Assembly: GCF_017377775.1 (NCBI RefSeq) | Contig: NZ_JAFVLN010000007.1 | Span: forward strand, 248,001 to 312,000 | Direction: 5' to 3' | Length of the DNA: 64,000 nt | Origin: Streptomyces sp. VRA16 Mangrove soil | GTDB lineage: Bacteria > Actinomycetota > Actinomycetes > Streptomycetales > Streptomycetaceae | Shown: piece by piece, positions 15,922 through 23,827 of the stretch | Layout of the letters: every line of letters begins with the position of its first letter | Position numbering within the stretch: position 1 is the first letter of the stretch | Translations under genes and position numbers: made by a program | Notes under the pieces: model-generated | The model's input: the letters and a program-made list of their open reading frames with translations, nothing else | Told to the model about the DNA's origin: nothing | Database searches by the model: none

Positions 15922-16896
15922 TCAGTCCGCTCGGTCCGTCGACTCCCCTCGGCCGTTCCGTGCGGCCCGGAGGGCCGGCAGGCTCTCGGTGACGTCGCGC
16001 GCATAGTCGGCGAGAAGCGGCGTCACCTCGTCAAGCAGGGCGGAGAGCCGGTCGTACTCGTCAATCTGCTCTGGTGTCCAGGGCTCATGGATGTCTTCCA
16101 GCTCCGACAGGCGCGAGATGGCCATGGAAGCGCGCACGACGGCGCGGGAGGAGCTCAGAAGGCGCTCGCTGGCCTCGCCGGGGGCGTGGGCAAGAAGCAC
16201 GTCGAGGTCGTCGGGGCCGGGCAGTGCCGGAATGCCGAGCTGGAGCCAGCACTCTCCCCAGAGACGGCGGCGCCGGGCTTCCGGATCGACGTTCTCGATC
16301 ACCTCGATGTCCCCATGTACGTTCCGACGCAAGGACAGACCTGAACGGGCTGCCAGGTCAGTGGCCATGGAGGCGGTGTCGTCGTCGTTGTCAGGAGCCA
16401 TCCGAGGGTCGCCCAGAAACGCTCCCAACTCCACGAGTTCCCTCGTTTTGTCGTTTACTGCGGGCAGTACCGCCACATCGTCGTCGGCCAACAGAGTGTC
16501 CGGTGCGGCTGCACCCAGGCGTGCCCGAGTCACTGGCAGTTCGTGGACCACTGCCGTCCATGCAGTCACAGCTGCGTCCACCCACCAGCAGACGAACTCC
16601 CGCGCAGCGTCGCGACTGTCCTTCGCGCACCTGTTTGCCAGCCTCAGACGCACCGAGAGCGCCACGGACTCAGCGCTGTAAGGCGGCTCCTGCCCTTCGA
16701 TGCGACGTTGGATTCCGCTCTCGCTGCGCGTGTTCAGCTCTTCCGCACGTTGCTGGTCGGCCTGAGACTGCTGGACCAGGGCGGCTGAGCAGCGGCCAAG
16801 CCCGGCGAGGATCTCATCGATCTCCGCAGCGGTTAGAGGTTCTGTTGCTGGAGCCAGGGCTGGTCTGGCGTCGGAAGAGGAGGGGTCACCACGCAT
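15922..16896 (-). CDS. unknown helical protein
   Basis: 324 residues from ATG 16896 with AGGAG a few nt upstream. The open frame continues upstream to 17238, but that part is low-complexity and crosses the decayed att copy. Soluble and mostly helical. It has a central segment EFVCWWVDAAVTAWTAVVHE, an acidic stretch APDNDDDTASM and a C-terminal helix region EPWTPEQIDEYDRLSALLDE. Not recognised. It runs towards the trypsin gene and could be a third component of the system or independent cargo. Confidence 0.6.
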   Translation of the reverse strand: MRGDPSSSDARPALAPATEPLTAAEIDEILAGLGRCSAALVQQSQADQQRAEELNTRSESGIQRRIEGQEPPYSAESVALSVRLRLANRCAKDSRDAAREFVCWWVDAAVTAWTAVVHELPVTRARLGAAAPDTLLADDDVAVLPAVNDKTRELVELGAFLGDPRMAPDNDDDTASMATDLAARSGLSLRRNVHGDIEVIENVDPEARRRRLWGECWLQLGIPALPGPDDLDVLLAHAPGEASERLLSSSRAVVRASMAISRLSELEDIHEPWTPEQIDEYDRLSALLDEVTPLLADYARDVTESLPALRAARNGRGESTDRAD

Positions 16897-17102
16897 GTCG
16901 GACTCCTGAACCGCGGGGAGCGACGAACGAGAGGAACTTGTAGAAGCTCTCTCGGACTCGGACAAGAGGCGACCGTAGTCCTCGTGGCGATGGGTCGTAC
17001 AAGAAACGGTGCAATGCGGCGTGCGAACGGTGTCGCGGTAGTAGGCCGAGCTGCCGGAGACGTACCGGAGTCTTAGCGGCGACCTGCATAGGTGCCTACG
17101 GC

Positions 17103-17132
17103 TGAGAGAACCCCGACCAAGATCTTCTCTCA
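17103..17132. repeat. att-arm inverted repeat, right end of element 2
   Basis: TGAGAGAA (17103-17110) and its complement TTCTCTCA (17125-17132), followed by AACGAT, correspond to the arm at 42042-42072. It lies 70 bp before the decayed att core. The sequence 17171-17189 also matches 42121-42139 next to the tRNA. Confidence 0.6.
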
Positions 17133-17201
17133 AACGATCACCTGAAATGCGGGAATAGCTGGCTCTCCAATGCGGATCAGGCCCCTGACCCGTTCCTTCA
17201 G

Positions 17202-17235
17202 CTGTTGGGATGGCGGGAACTGAGCTACGAGGTAG
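17202..17235 (-). other. third, decayed att copy (junction of elements 2 and 3)
   Basis: It begins CTGTTGGGATGGCGGGAA and loses similarity to the tRNA after about 30 bp, while the sequence to its left is clearly homologous to the region left of the intact tRNA. Probably no longer recombines. Confidence 0.65.
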
Positions 17236-17331
17236 CAAGTCGGCTCCCAGGCTGCCTGAGGGCGTTACGCCTTTACCATTTGCGCTTCGCTGATCACGCG
17301 GTGCCCGGTTGAGGAATGCGGGTCAGACGGG

Positions 17332-18492
17332 TTACCGAACGGTCGCTCCCCAGAATCGCGATTCGAGATCTGCGAAGAAGCGACGCATGAACGTCAAGTC
17401 GCCCTTGGCCTGAAGGATCTCGTGACCGCCGAAGCGAAAGACTTCGTAGCCCAGCAGACGGAGGGCTCGATCCTCGGCGACCATCTCGGAATAGAGGTCG
17501 GACGCTACTTGCCACTGTCCTGTCCCTGAGGGAACCTCACGGGCGTAATGGTGCTTCCCGTCCACCTCGATGACGATGCGGACGCCGCCAGGAAGAAGCA
17601 TCAGGAAATCCATGCGTTCGCGAGCAAGGCGGCGAGGCTTGTGTAGGAGTTGCCGTTGGCGCTCAGTCAGCGGGTCGAAGTGCAGGTATACCTGCGGAAG
17701 AAGGACTGGCTGGGCCCGTCCGTCAGCCGCAGAGTATCGGCTGGCGAAAGCGTAGAAGAGATGGCGCTCAGCGTCGGAGCTCAGGGAAGCTTTCAGCCGC
17801 TCGTACAGAGAGATTGCGACGTCGCGTTCCGGTGACTCTTCGAGATGGTTCTCTTGGCGCCACCAGTCGACGAGCTCGCCCCAGGTGAGGCCGGCATCGG
17901 TCAACGGCTTGTTGTAGAGGAGACATTGATCGGCATGTTCGACGATCTCGATGGCCCCGTCCATGACCTGACTCCAGACAATCTCAGGCTTGGCACCCTT
18001 GGAGGCGAAGATTATGTTTCTCGGTTCACCGTCAACGCCGAGGAAGCCGACTGCGGCGGTGGATGCTTCGTCCAGCTCGTCTAGCCGCTCCCAGACTGGC
18101 GCGAAGAGCTTGTTGAGGTAACCGCGCCGGGCCGCCCAGCCGCCAGGGCCGCCCATACCTTCAGCACTCCAGTAGCCGTGGAAGCCCCGAAAGTCGCGGA
18201 ACGGTGGGTTGAAGTCGAGGCCAAGCCTGCGCATCAAAGACTTGAAGCTGCGGATTGCCTCAGCTATCTCGTCATCGTCCAGGCGCTGAGAGCCGCTGGT
18301 GCCACATTGCTCCAGCTCGGAGTGGATGAGCCGTCCGAGAGCTTCGCCAGCATCCCTGTCCTCGGTGCCCTCCAGCGGCCCCTTGCGTAGCCGAACCACG
18401 AACTCGCGCTCGAACTCATGCCTCTCCGAAGACCACAGTTCTCCGGGTCCCGGGGGTGTCACCACCGGCCGGAAAAAGTCGTTCGGCTTCAT
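17332..18492 (-). CDS. AbiJ-like N-terminal domain with PD-(D/E)XK nuclease domain
   Basis: 386 residues. The C-terminal about 110 residues look like a PD-(D/E)XK nuclease: RERMDFLMLL supplies the Asp, IVIEVDGKHHY supplies E-x-D-G-K, and LLGYEVFRFGGHEIL is the closing helix-strand seen in DUF559/Vsr-like enzymes. Upstream, RLGLDFNPPFRDFRGFHGYW and GGWAARRGYLNKLFAPVWERL resemble an AbiJ-type N-terminal domain that precedes effectors in abortive-infection proteins. That match is from memory and moderate. It is the first gene inside element 3, next to an att copy, a usual place for defence cargo. It stands alone on the minus strand. Confidence 0.65.
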   Translation of the reverse strand: MKPNDFFRPVVTPPGPGELWSSERHEFEREFVVRLRKGPLEGTEDRDAGEALGRLIHSELEQCGTSGSQRLDDDEIAEAIRSFKSLMRRLGLDFNPPFRDFRGFHGYWSAEGMGGPGGWAARRGYLNKLFAPVWERLDELDEASTAAVGFLGVDGEPRNIIFASKGAKPEIVWSQVMDGAIEIVEHADQCLLYNKPLTDAGLTWGELVDWWRQENHLEESPERDVAISLYERLKASLSSDAERHLFYAFASRYSAADGRAQPVLLPQVYLHFDPLTERQRQLLHKPRRLARERMDFLMLLPGGVRIVIEVDGKHHYAREVPSGTGQWQVASDLYSEMVAEDRALRLLGYEVFRFGGHEILQAKGDLTFMRRFFADLESRFWGATVR

Positions 18493-18613
18493 ATGGGCAG
18501 GTTACTGAGCGGCACTGACATGGGGGAGGGGTAGAGGCGCTTGGTCGCGCGGCCAGCTAGTGCTGTGAACGGTTGGACGGGCGGTGACGTCCGTTGCAAG
18601 CGTTGGAGGTGTG

Positions 18614-18880
18614 GTGGCTGAGCCTGTGCGGGTGCGCAGACTGACCAACCAGGAGAGGCAGAATCTGCGGAAGATCATGCCCTGGGGCAGTACCAGCTTG
18701 GCGCGCTATCGCCGGGTGATGCTGCCGGTGGGAACCGGATGCAGGTGATCGCGTAGATGGTCCAGGCCGACGAGGACACTGCGCGAGAGGTGATCCACCG
18801 GTTGAACGAGTGCAGCCTGGCTTGCCTGGACCCTCAGCGGGCGGGAGGGTCGCTGCTGTGGACGCCCGTTGGCGCGGCCT
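18614..18880 (+). pseudogene. IS630-family transposase remnant
   Basis: The frame from 18614 (VAEPVRVRRLTNQERQNL, then ARYRRVMLP) is the N-terminus of Streptomyces IS630-type transposases. It hits stops and resumes as VIA-stop-MVQADEDTAREVIHRLN ... CLACLDP-like residues before decaying. Internal stops and loss of the catalytic domain make it inactive. No terminal repeats are recognisable. Confidence 0.65.
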
Positions 18881-19371
18881 GAGAGCATTTCGTGCACATC
18901 GCCTCCGACCCAGCGAAGGATCCAGAGGCCACACGCTTGAGCATCAGTACGACGCATCGGGATTTGCTGAGCCGTTATGGCGCGTACATCTTCGCTAACG
19001 TGTAGCTGGCGCACCAGTGCCGCAACTGGCGCAAGTCGAGCAAAGACTCGATCGGCATCAGTCCGGATGAGTTCATCCATCCAGTGGTGGTTGCTTGGTT
19101 CCCGGTCACCCGCGGGCCCAGGAGGACGCTCCTGAGCCCGCGTGCTCACCCTCGTAGCTGCGCCAGATGACGAACGTTGTGGTGGTTGCAGGGGAGACAC
19201 CAGAATCCTCTCCCATCTGCAACAGACCCTGCTGCCCGGTGGAGCTGACTGGCAGGCGCTCGGAGCCTTCGCTTGCGCCTCATTGTCAGACCTAACGCTG
19301 TTGGCAATGGCACTTCTATTAGCCGCCCGCTATCACTGCGCTACTGGCAAGCGTAGAAGGTCATCCTGAAT
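18881..19371. other. decayed DNA between transposase remnant and DUF6551 gene
   Basis: No complete gene. A frame around 18890-19015 reads HFVHIASDPAKDPEATRL and stops, and looks like another fragment. I could not assign it. Confidence 0.4.
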
Positions 19372-20178
19372 TCAGAAAGGTTCCTGGGACTCTGTGGTGA
19401 GCCTTCCGGATCGCCGCCCGGAATTATATGTGTCTCGCACTACTCGGGCGATACCCTCTACTACTGTACCCCCGGTTACTTCCTTGAAGCCGCGCCCCTT
19501 TCCTAGGAGGCTGGCAGGCCCGCCAGCAAGCTTCGACAGCTTGCGTACGAGCGCGTCGGAGTCTAGGTACGGGAACTCGTGAAGAACTGAAGCAACTCCC
19601 AAAAGCACGTAGCTATTTGCTGCAGCCGGACTGTTTCCCCAGGAATCGGTGACCACCCTCAAGGTGCGCCTGAGGAGTTGGCCTTTCTCGGTCGACTTTC
19701 CGTAGATCTTCCGTAGAGCCGCAACCGCGATAATTGCGTTACCGGCGCCTGAATCTGAGACAATCCAGCCGTGATCCCTTGCGGCTCGAGTGATCTCCAA
19801 AGATTCTGCATGCCCAGCAGTGACCTCGGCCATGAACTTATATAGGGGCTGCACGCGTCGGTTGTCATTCAACCCGAGAAACAGTTCCGCTTCCTGCTCT
19901 CTTGTGAGCCCACGGAATACTTTCATTCCGACCTTTGTTTCTCCGTGGTCTGCAGCGACGCATAGAGCTCCTCGGTTCTGTCCATCGAGCCAGATGTATG
20001 TGCCGTCTGGGCGGGCAGATACCTGGGGCACCCCGAGCCGCCCCAGGTCAAAACCTTCTCTGAGCTTTCGCCCCACCCAGGCCGTGTCCACGGGGCGAGT
20101 ATTCACGTGCCGGTCGGTTGTCACCTGACTGGGCACAAGAAACTCGATTTCAACAGCATACTGGGCGCGATTATTCAT
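19372..20178 (-). CDS. ParB-like DUF6551-type protein
   Basis: 268 residues. The first about 75 residues resemble a ParB-like nuclease/CTPase fold: EFLVPSQVTTDRHVNTRPVD, then WVGRKLREGFDLGRLGVPQVS and YIWLDGQNRGALCVAADHG, the usual set-parameters-then-look-up arrangement. FRGLTREQEAELFLGLN follows, typical of DUF6551 proteins of phages and integrative elements. Codon use and GC are lower than in chromosomal genes. A small upstream frame (20171-20518) overlaps it by 8 bp. The role is not established; partition or DNA processing of the element is possible. Confidence 0.65.
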   Translation of the reverse strand: MNNRAQYAVEIEFLVPSQVTTDRHVNTRPVDTAWVGRKLREGFDLGRLGVPQVSARPDGTYIWLDGQNRGALCVAADHGETKVGMKVFRGLTREQEAELFLGLNDNRRVQPLYKFMAEVTAGHAESLEITRAARDHGWIVSDSGAGNAIIAVAALRKIYGKSTEKGQLLRRTLRVVTDSWGNSPAAANSYVLLGVASVLHEFPYLDSDALVRKLSKLAGGPASLLGKGRGFKEVTGGTVVEGIARVVRDTYNSGRRSGRLTTESQEPF

Positions 20179-20518
20179 CCCGCATCTTCTCCATCTTCTT
20201 CACGTACGTGTGTGACAATCGACGGGCGTCTTTGAGTGCCTTGAGCATGTACCCAAAGTGCTCGGAGCTGGCTAGATCGTCCGTGACGATTTCGGACAAC
20301 CCTCCGAGAGTGCCAATTACTACATCGGCGGTACGGACATAGTCATATTCTCTTTTGGAGGCACGGGCCTTGGGTACGGGATGGCCTACGCTTTCAGCGC
20401 TAGCCGGGCGGGTCTCTTTAGTGCCCGGCTTTCCGTTGAGATACGGGAAACATGATTCCAGTGTGTCCGGGCAGATGCCTTGACCAGCAGAACCCGGTCC
20501 TCCAACGTCAGAGACCAT
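20171..20518 (-). CDS. small unknown protein, possibly 5'-truncated
   Basis: The C-terminal about 70 residues (KREYDYVRTADVVIGTLGGL, then SEHFGYMLKALKDARRL) look like a real helical protein and overlap the DUF6551 start by 8 bp. The N-terminal part of the frame runs into a transposase remnant, so the annotated start may not be original. No function proposed. Confidence 0.4.
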   Translation of the reverse strand: MVSDVGGPGSAGQGICPDTLESCFPYLNGKPGTKETRPASAESVGHPVPKARASKREYDYVRTADVVIGTLGGLSEIVTDDLASSEHFGYMLKALKDARRLSHTYVKKMEKMRDE

Positions 20519-20649
20519 GGTCGCCCCGGCCCCGGTTCGTCGGCGCCCTCACGTCGCAGCATGCGTATCAGCTTGTGGAAGGCGACGAGGTTCATGCCGG
20601 TGAACGGGGCAATCCATGACGGCTCCGATGCTGTGATCACGGTTGGCAC
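20460..20649 (-). pseudogene. IS5-family transposase N-terminal remnant
   Basis: On the minus strand the frame reads WIAPFTGMNLVAFHKLIRML, then RREGADEPGPGRPWSLTLED and RVLLV. This is the N-terminus of Streptomyces IS5-group transposases; it then breaks off. Only about 60 residues survive. The insertion or its decay probably truncated the neighbouring small gene. Confidence 0.65.
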
Positions 20650-20865
20650 AACAGAAGCGTCTCACCGGTTGTCCGGCCAGATCCGGCGAGGCTTGCTGCG
20701 CGATCGAACCGTGCTGGCGCTGCGAAGGTTTTCGGTCCGCGAGGGAGTGACTTTCCGCTGAGTCCTCCCGGCGGGGGAGCGGGAGGACCAGAATGGCAAC
20801 TAAGCCGGGGCGCCGCCGCCCGAGCGGCGGGCCGCGGCGCCGACCTACGAAGTGAGGTGACCGTT

Positions 20866-21627
20866 ATGGCGCAGCCGGAGCGGGACGAGCGGCTGGCGCG
20901 GGCCTTCATCGAGCTGGCAGACACGCTGGTCGGCGGGTTCCAGCTGGTCGACTTTCTGCACGTGCTGACCGACCACATGGTGGAGCTGCTGGAAGTGGAT
21001 GCGGCCGGGGTGGTGATGGTCGATGCCCGTGGGCGTCTGGTCGACGTCACGGCGTCCACTCATACCGTGCACCAACTGGAGGAACTCCAGCTGGAGTTCG
21101 ATGAAGGGCCGTGCCGGGACTGCTGCCTGGACCACTGCGTCATCCCCCCGGTGGACCTGACGACCCGGGCTGCCGCCGACCGCTGGCCACGCTTCACCAA
21201 AGCCGCGCGGACTGCTGGCTTCACCGCGGTGGCCGGACTGCCGCTGCGGCTGCGCGAGGAAGTCATCGGCGCCGTCAACCTCTTCCACACCACCCCCGAC
21301 GGCCTCCACCCGGCCGACCTGCGTCTGGGCCAGGCCCTCGCCGACGCGGCCACCATCGGCATCCTCCACCAGCGGCTCAGCAACGACCAGGCCGAACGCG
21401 TCAGCCAGCTGCAGACCGCGCTCAACAGCCGCATCACCATCGAACAGGCCAAGGGCGCCCTCGGCGCCCACCTGGACATCACCCCCGACGCCGCCTTCAC
21501 CCTGCTGCGCGCCTACGCTCGCTCCCACAGCCGCTCACTCACCCAGCTGTGCCTGCAACTCCTCGAAGGCACACTCCACTTCGGCCTGTTCGCCCAGTCC
21601 GACAAGGACAAGCATCCCGGCGGCTGA
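20866..21627 (+). CDS. GAF-ANTAR regulator
   Basis: About 253 residues. ATG 20866 is preferred over GTG 20857 because GAGG (20854-20857) then has proper spacing. Residues 15-170 form a GAF sensor domain (LVDFLHVLTDHMVELLEVDAAGVVMVD ... EFDEGPCRDC ... AVAGLPLRLREEVIGAVNLFHTTPDGL). Residues about 185-240 form an ANTAR RNA-binding domain (LQTALNSRITIEQAKGALGAHLDI, FTLLRAYARSHSRSL). Known: ANTAR domains bind two-hexaloop RNA and control transcription termination. A Cys pair in the GAF part (GPCRDCCLDHC) could sense redox or bind metal. A second GAF-ANTAR gene follows 61 bp downstream. Confidence 0.85.
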   Translation: MAQPERDERLARAFIELADTLVGGFQLVDFLHVLTDHMVELLEVDAAGVVMVDARGRLVDVTASTHTVHQLEELQLEFDEGPCRDCCLDHCVIPPVDLTTRAAADRWPRFTKAARTAGFTAVAGLPLRLREEVIGAVNLFHTTPDGLHPADLRLGQALADAATIGILHQRLSNDQAERVSQLQTALNSRITIEQAKGALGAHLDITPDAAFTLLRAYARSHSRSLTQLCLQLLEGTLHFGLFAQSDKDKHPGG

Positions 21628-21688
21628 GGCTCACGCCCGACCCGCCCGCGCTCAGGCGCTCCACCCCCTGCACGTCGAGGAGACAGCG

Positions 21689-22396
21689 GTGCCCCCAACC
21701 AGCCCCGAACTTCCCAAGCTCCTGGCCACAGCCTCCGCGGCCGACCAGGGACTCGACGGACTGCCACCGGCACCCTGCGCGGCCGCGCTCGGCCTGGACG
21801 GCCTGACCATCTCCCTGCGCAACAACTCCAGCATCGAACTCGTCTGGTACGACCCCGGCGACACCGCCGGCCTCGCCCTGGACGACCTCCAGTACACCCT
21901 CGGCGAAGGACCCACCTGGGACGCAGCCCACACCGGCCAACCCGCCATCGCGCCTGACCTGCACACCACACCGGAACACCGCTGGCCGGCCCTCCTGCCC
22001 GCCACCCGCGACCAGCCCACACACGCCGTCATCGCCCTGCCACTGAACCTCGGCGCCATCCGACTCGGCGTCCTCACCGGCCACCGCGCCACCCCCGGCC
22101 CCCTCACCCGCGCCCAGATGGCCGACATGTTCAGCCTCACCGAAACCGCCGTGCTCCTCCTGCTCAGCCCCTCCAGCCCCCACGACAACGCAGGCGACAA
22201 CCACAGCCCCCTCCCCCTGCACCGAGCCCTCATCCACCAGGCCGCAGGCGCCCTCACCGTACGGCTCGACATCCCCATCGATCAGGCCCTGGCCCGCCTG
22301 CGCGCCTACAGCTTCACCCACGCACGCCCCATCCTCGACATCGCCCACGACGTCGTCCACGGCCGCAGCAACCTGAACGATTCACCACCCAACTGA
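21689..22396 (+). CDS. GAF-ANTAR regulator, second copy
   Basis: 235 residues from GTG 21689 with GAGGAG (21677-21682) 6 nt upstream. The N-terminal GAF domain is of the diverged type (GLDGLTISLRNNSSIELVWYDP ... LDDLQYTLGEGPTWDAAHTG ... HAVIALPLNLGAIRLGVLTGHR). The C-terminal ANTAR domain (LPLHRALIHQAAGALTVRLD, ALARLRAYSFTHARPILDIA) has lost the usual start of the motif but keeps the QAAGALTVRL core. It probably forms an operon with the preceding GAF-ANTAR gene; paired GAF-ANTAR genes are common in Streptomyces. Confidence 0.8.
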   Translation: MPPTSPELPKLLATASAADQGLDGLPPAPCAAALGLDGLTISLRNNSSIELVWYDPGDTAGLALDDLQYTLGEGPTWDAAHTGQPAIAPDLHTTPEHRWPALLPATRDQPTHAVIALPLNLGAIRLGVLTGHRATPGPLTRAQMADMFSLTETAVLLLLSPSSPHDNAGDNHSPLPLHRALIHQAAGALTVRLDIPIDQALARLRAYSFTHARPILDIAHDVVHGRSNLNDSPPN

Positions 22397-22626
22397 CCAA
22401 CAGTTGCGGGACAGCCTTTAGCGTCGTGTCCGAGCTAACAATCTGCTGGGTAGACAGATCGGGCGTCCATCGAAGGTGCGCTGAGCCGTAGGAAGACGAC
22501 TAGGCGCGCCCGCAACGTCCTGATGATCGTCTGCGACGGCCCTGATCTGATCGGCGTCCACCTGTAGGAGGCCGTCGGAAGGACCCACGGCAGCGGGTGG
22601 ACACGTGGTTGCGAAGCATGGGTGTC
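22397..22626. other. intergenic, no gene seen
   Basis: Convergent region between the second GAF-ANTAR gene and the serine hydrolase. No hairpin or gene that I can support. Confidence 0.35.
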
Positions 22627-23670
22627 TCAGCCGAAGACCAGCTTGCGGAAGGTGTCGCGGATGTCCATCAAGGGCTGGCGGTCGCGTGTGTAGTAGAGCT
22701 TGTTGGTCAGGAGCACTGCCCATTGCCGTTGGCGAGGCGAGATCCACATGCCGGTGCCGGTGAAGCCGTAATGGACCCAGACGTCTTCGGTGGGGGCGGT
22801 GCCGGCGGCGGGGTGCCAGAACAGCCCGCGTACGGGTTCCAGGGCTCCGGTTTGGACGGTCAGTGATTCTGTGGTCCAGGCCGGGCCGAACCCTGCCCGT
22901 GCCGGGGCGGTCGTGGTGTCGAGCATGTAGCCCAGGAACGCGGCGAGGTCGGCGAGGACCGTGAAGGCGCCTGCGATTCCGCATGCTCCGCCCAGGAGCC
23001 GGGCGGAGAAGTCGTGGGCAACGCCCTTGAGGTGCGTATCGGTGTCCTGATCGAGCTCAGTCGGTGCACAGCGGGCGGCGACGTCAACTGGCAGTGGCCC
23101 GAAGCGCGTGGAGTGCATGCCAAGCGGCTGCCAAGTCCGTTCTACGGAAAGGTGGTTGAGGGTCCCACCGGATAGGTACTCGGCGAGGTAGCCGAGGACG
23201 AGGGCGGCTCGGTCGGTGTACTCGACGGCCTCGCCGGGCTGGCGGTGCAGGGCTTCGTGCAGGACGCCGTCGCGGATGTCCTGGGCGTCGGTGCCGTAGA
23301 GGTTCTTCAGCTGGGCCCGCAGCGGAAGGCCGGCGGTGTGGGTCAGTAGCTGTCGGGCGGTGGCCGCTCCGAGCGGGTGGCCGACGACCTCGGGCCAGAG
23401 GGTGTCGAGCGGGACGTCGAGATCGAGCTTGCCGTCCTCCCAGAGAGCACCGATCGAGGACCAGACGGCGAGGATCTTGGTGAGGCTGGCCGCGTCGAAG
23501 ACGGTGTCCGGGCGCATAGGAGCATCCGGCTCGTCGGGGTCGAGGACGCCCGCGGTGCCCGACGCTCCGATGCCGTCGGCGTCGCCAACGGCCCACACCA
23601 CGCCTGGGTAGACCTTGTCTCGGACGCCTTCACCCAGCAGCTGCTCGATGCGATCGTTGCGGTACGTCAT
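22627..23670 (-). CDS. serine hydrolase, class C beta-lactamase/DD-peptidase family
   Basis: 347 residues from ATG 23670 (AGGGAG 4 nt upstream); ATG 23694 is weaker. The SxxK motif is in FDAASLTKILA. A YxD element (AVEYTDRAALVLGY) sits where YxN/YxS normally occurs. A C-terminal HYGFTGTGMWISP sits where KTG/HxG occurs. HTAGLPLRAQ is the conserved substrate-loop segment. No signal peptide is visible, so it probably acts in the cytosol, like esterase EstB-type members, rather than on peptidoglycan. It is the last gene of the minus-strand cluster, 157 bp after the glycosyltransferase, so it may have its own promoter. Confidence 0.85.
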   Translation of the reverse strand: MTYRNDRIEQLLGEGVRDKVYPGVVWAVGDADGIGASGTAGVLDPDEPDAPMRPDTVFDAASLTKILAVWSSIGALWEDGKLDLDVPLDTLWPEVVGHPLGAATARQLLTHTAGLPLRAQLKNLYGTDAQDIRDGVLHEALHRQPGEAVEYTDRAALVLGYLAEYLSGGTLNHLSVERTWQPLGMHSTRFGPLPVDVAARCAPTELDQDTDTHLKGVAHDFSARLLGGACGIAGAFTVLADLAAFLGYMLDTTTAPARAGFGPAWTTESLTVQTGALEPVRGLFWHPAAGTAPTEDVWVHYGFTGTGMWISPRQRQWAVLLTNKLYYTRDRQPLMDIRDTFRKLVFG

Positions 23671-23827
23671 GGTCTCCCTGTTCGCCGTTGGCATCCCGTC
23701 GTCAGCGTAGTGACGCGGGTGAGAGGTTCGGGGAATGCTTCCGCCTTGGTGTCGGGTGGCACCAGGAACAAGATGGGGCTGCGACCAAGCATCGGCTCGG
23801 CCGCAGCCTCGATCTGCCGGCCCCGCA

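Larger units (their letters stand above)
12518..17235. mobile_element. element 2: integrase-less att-bounded island with Trypco2/trypsin system
   Basis: Bounded on the left by the tRNA-derived copy 12518-12560 with arm repeat 12656-12673, and on the right by a decayed copy at 17202-17235 with arm repeat 17103-17132. The cargo is a Trypco2 protein, a trypsin-ATPase protein and one unknown protein on the other strand. No mobility gene is present. Confidence 0.65.

Noticed and set aside
22418..22984. 188-residue minus-strand frame
   Set aside because: It overlaps the end of the serine hydrolase in another frame and is Arg/Pro/His-rich without a domain.
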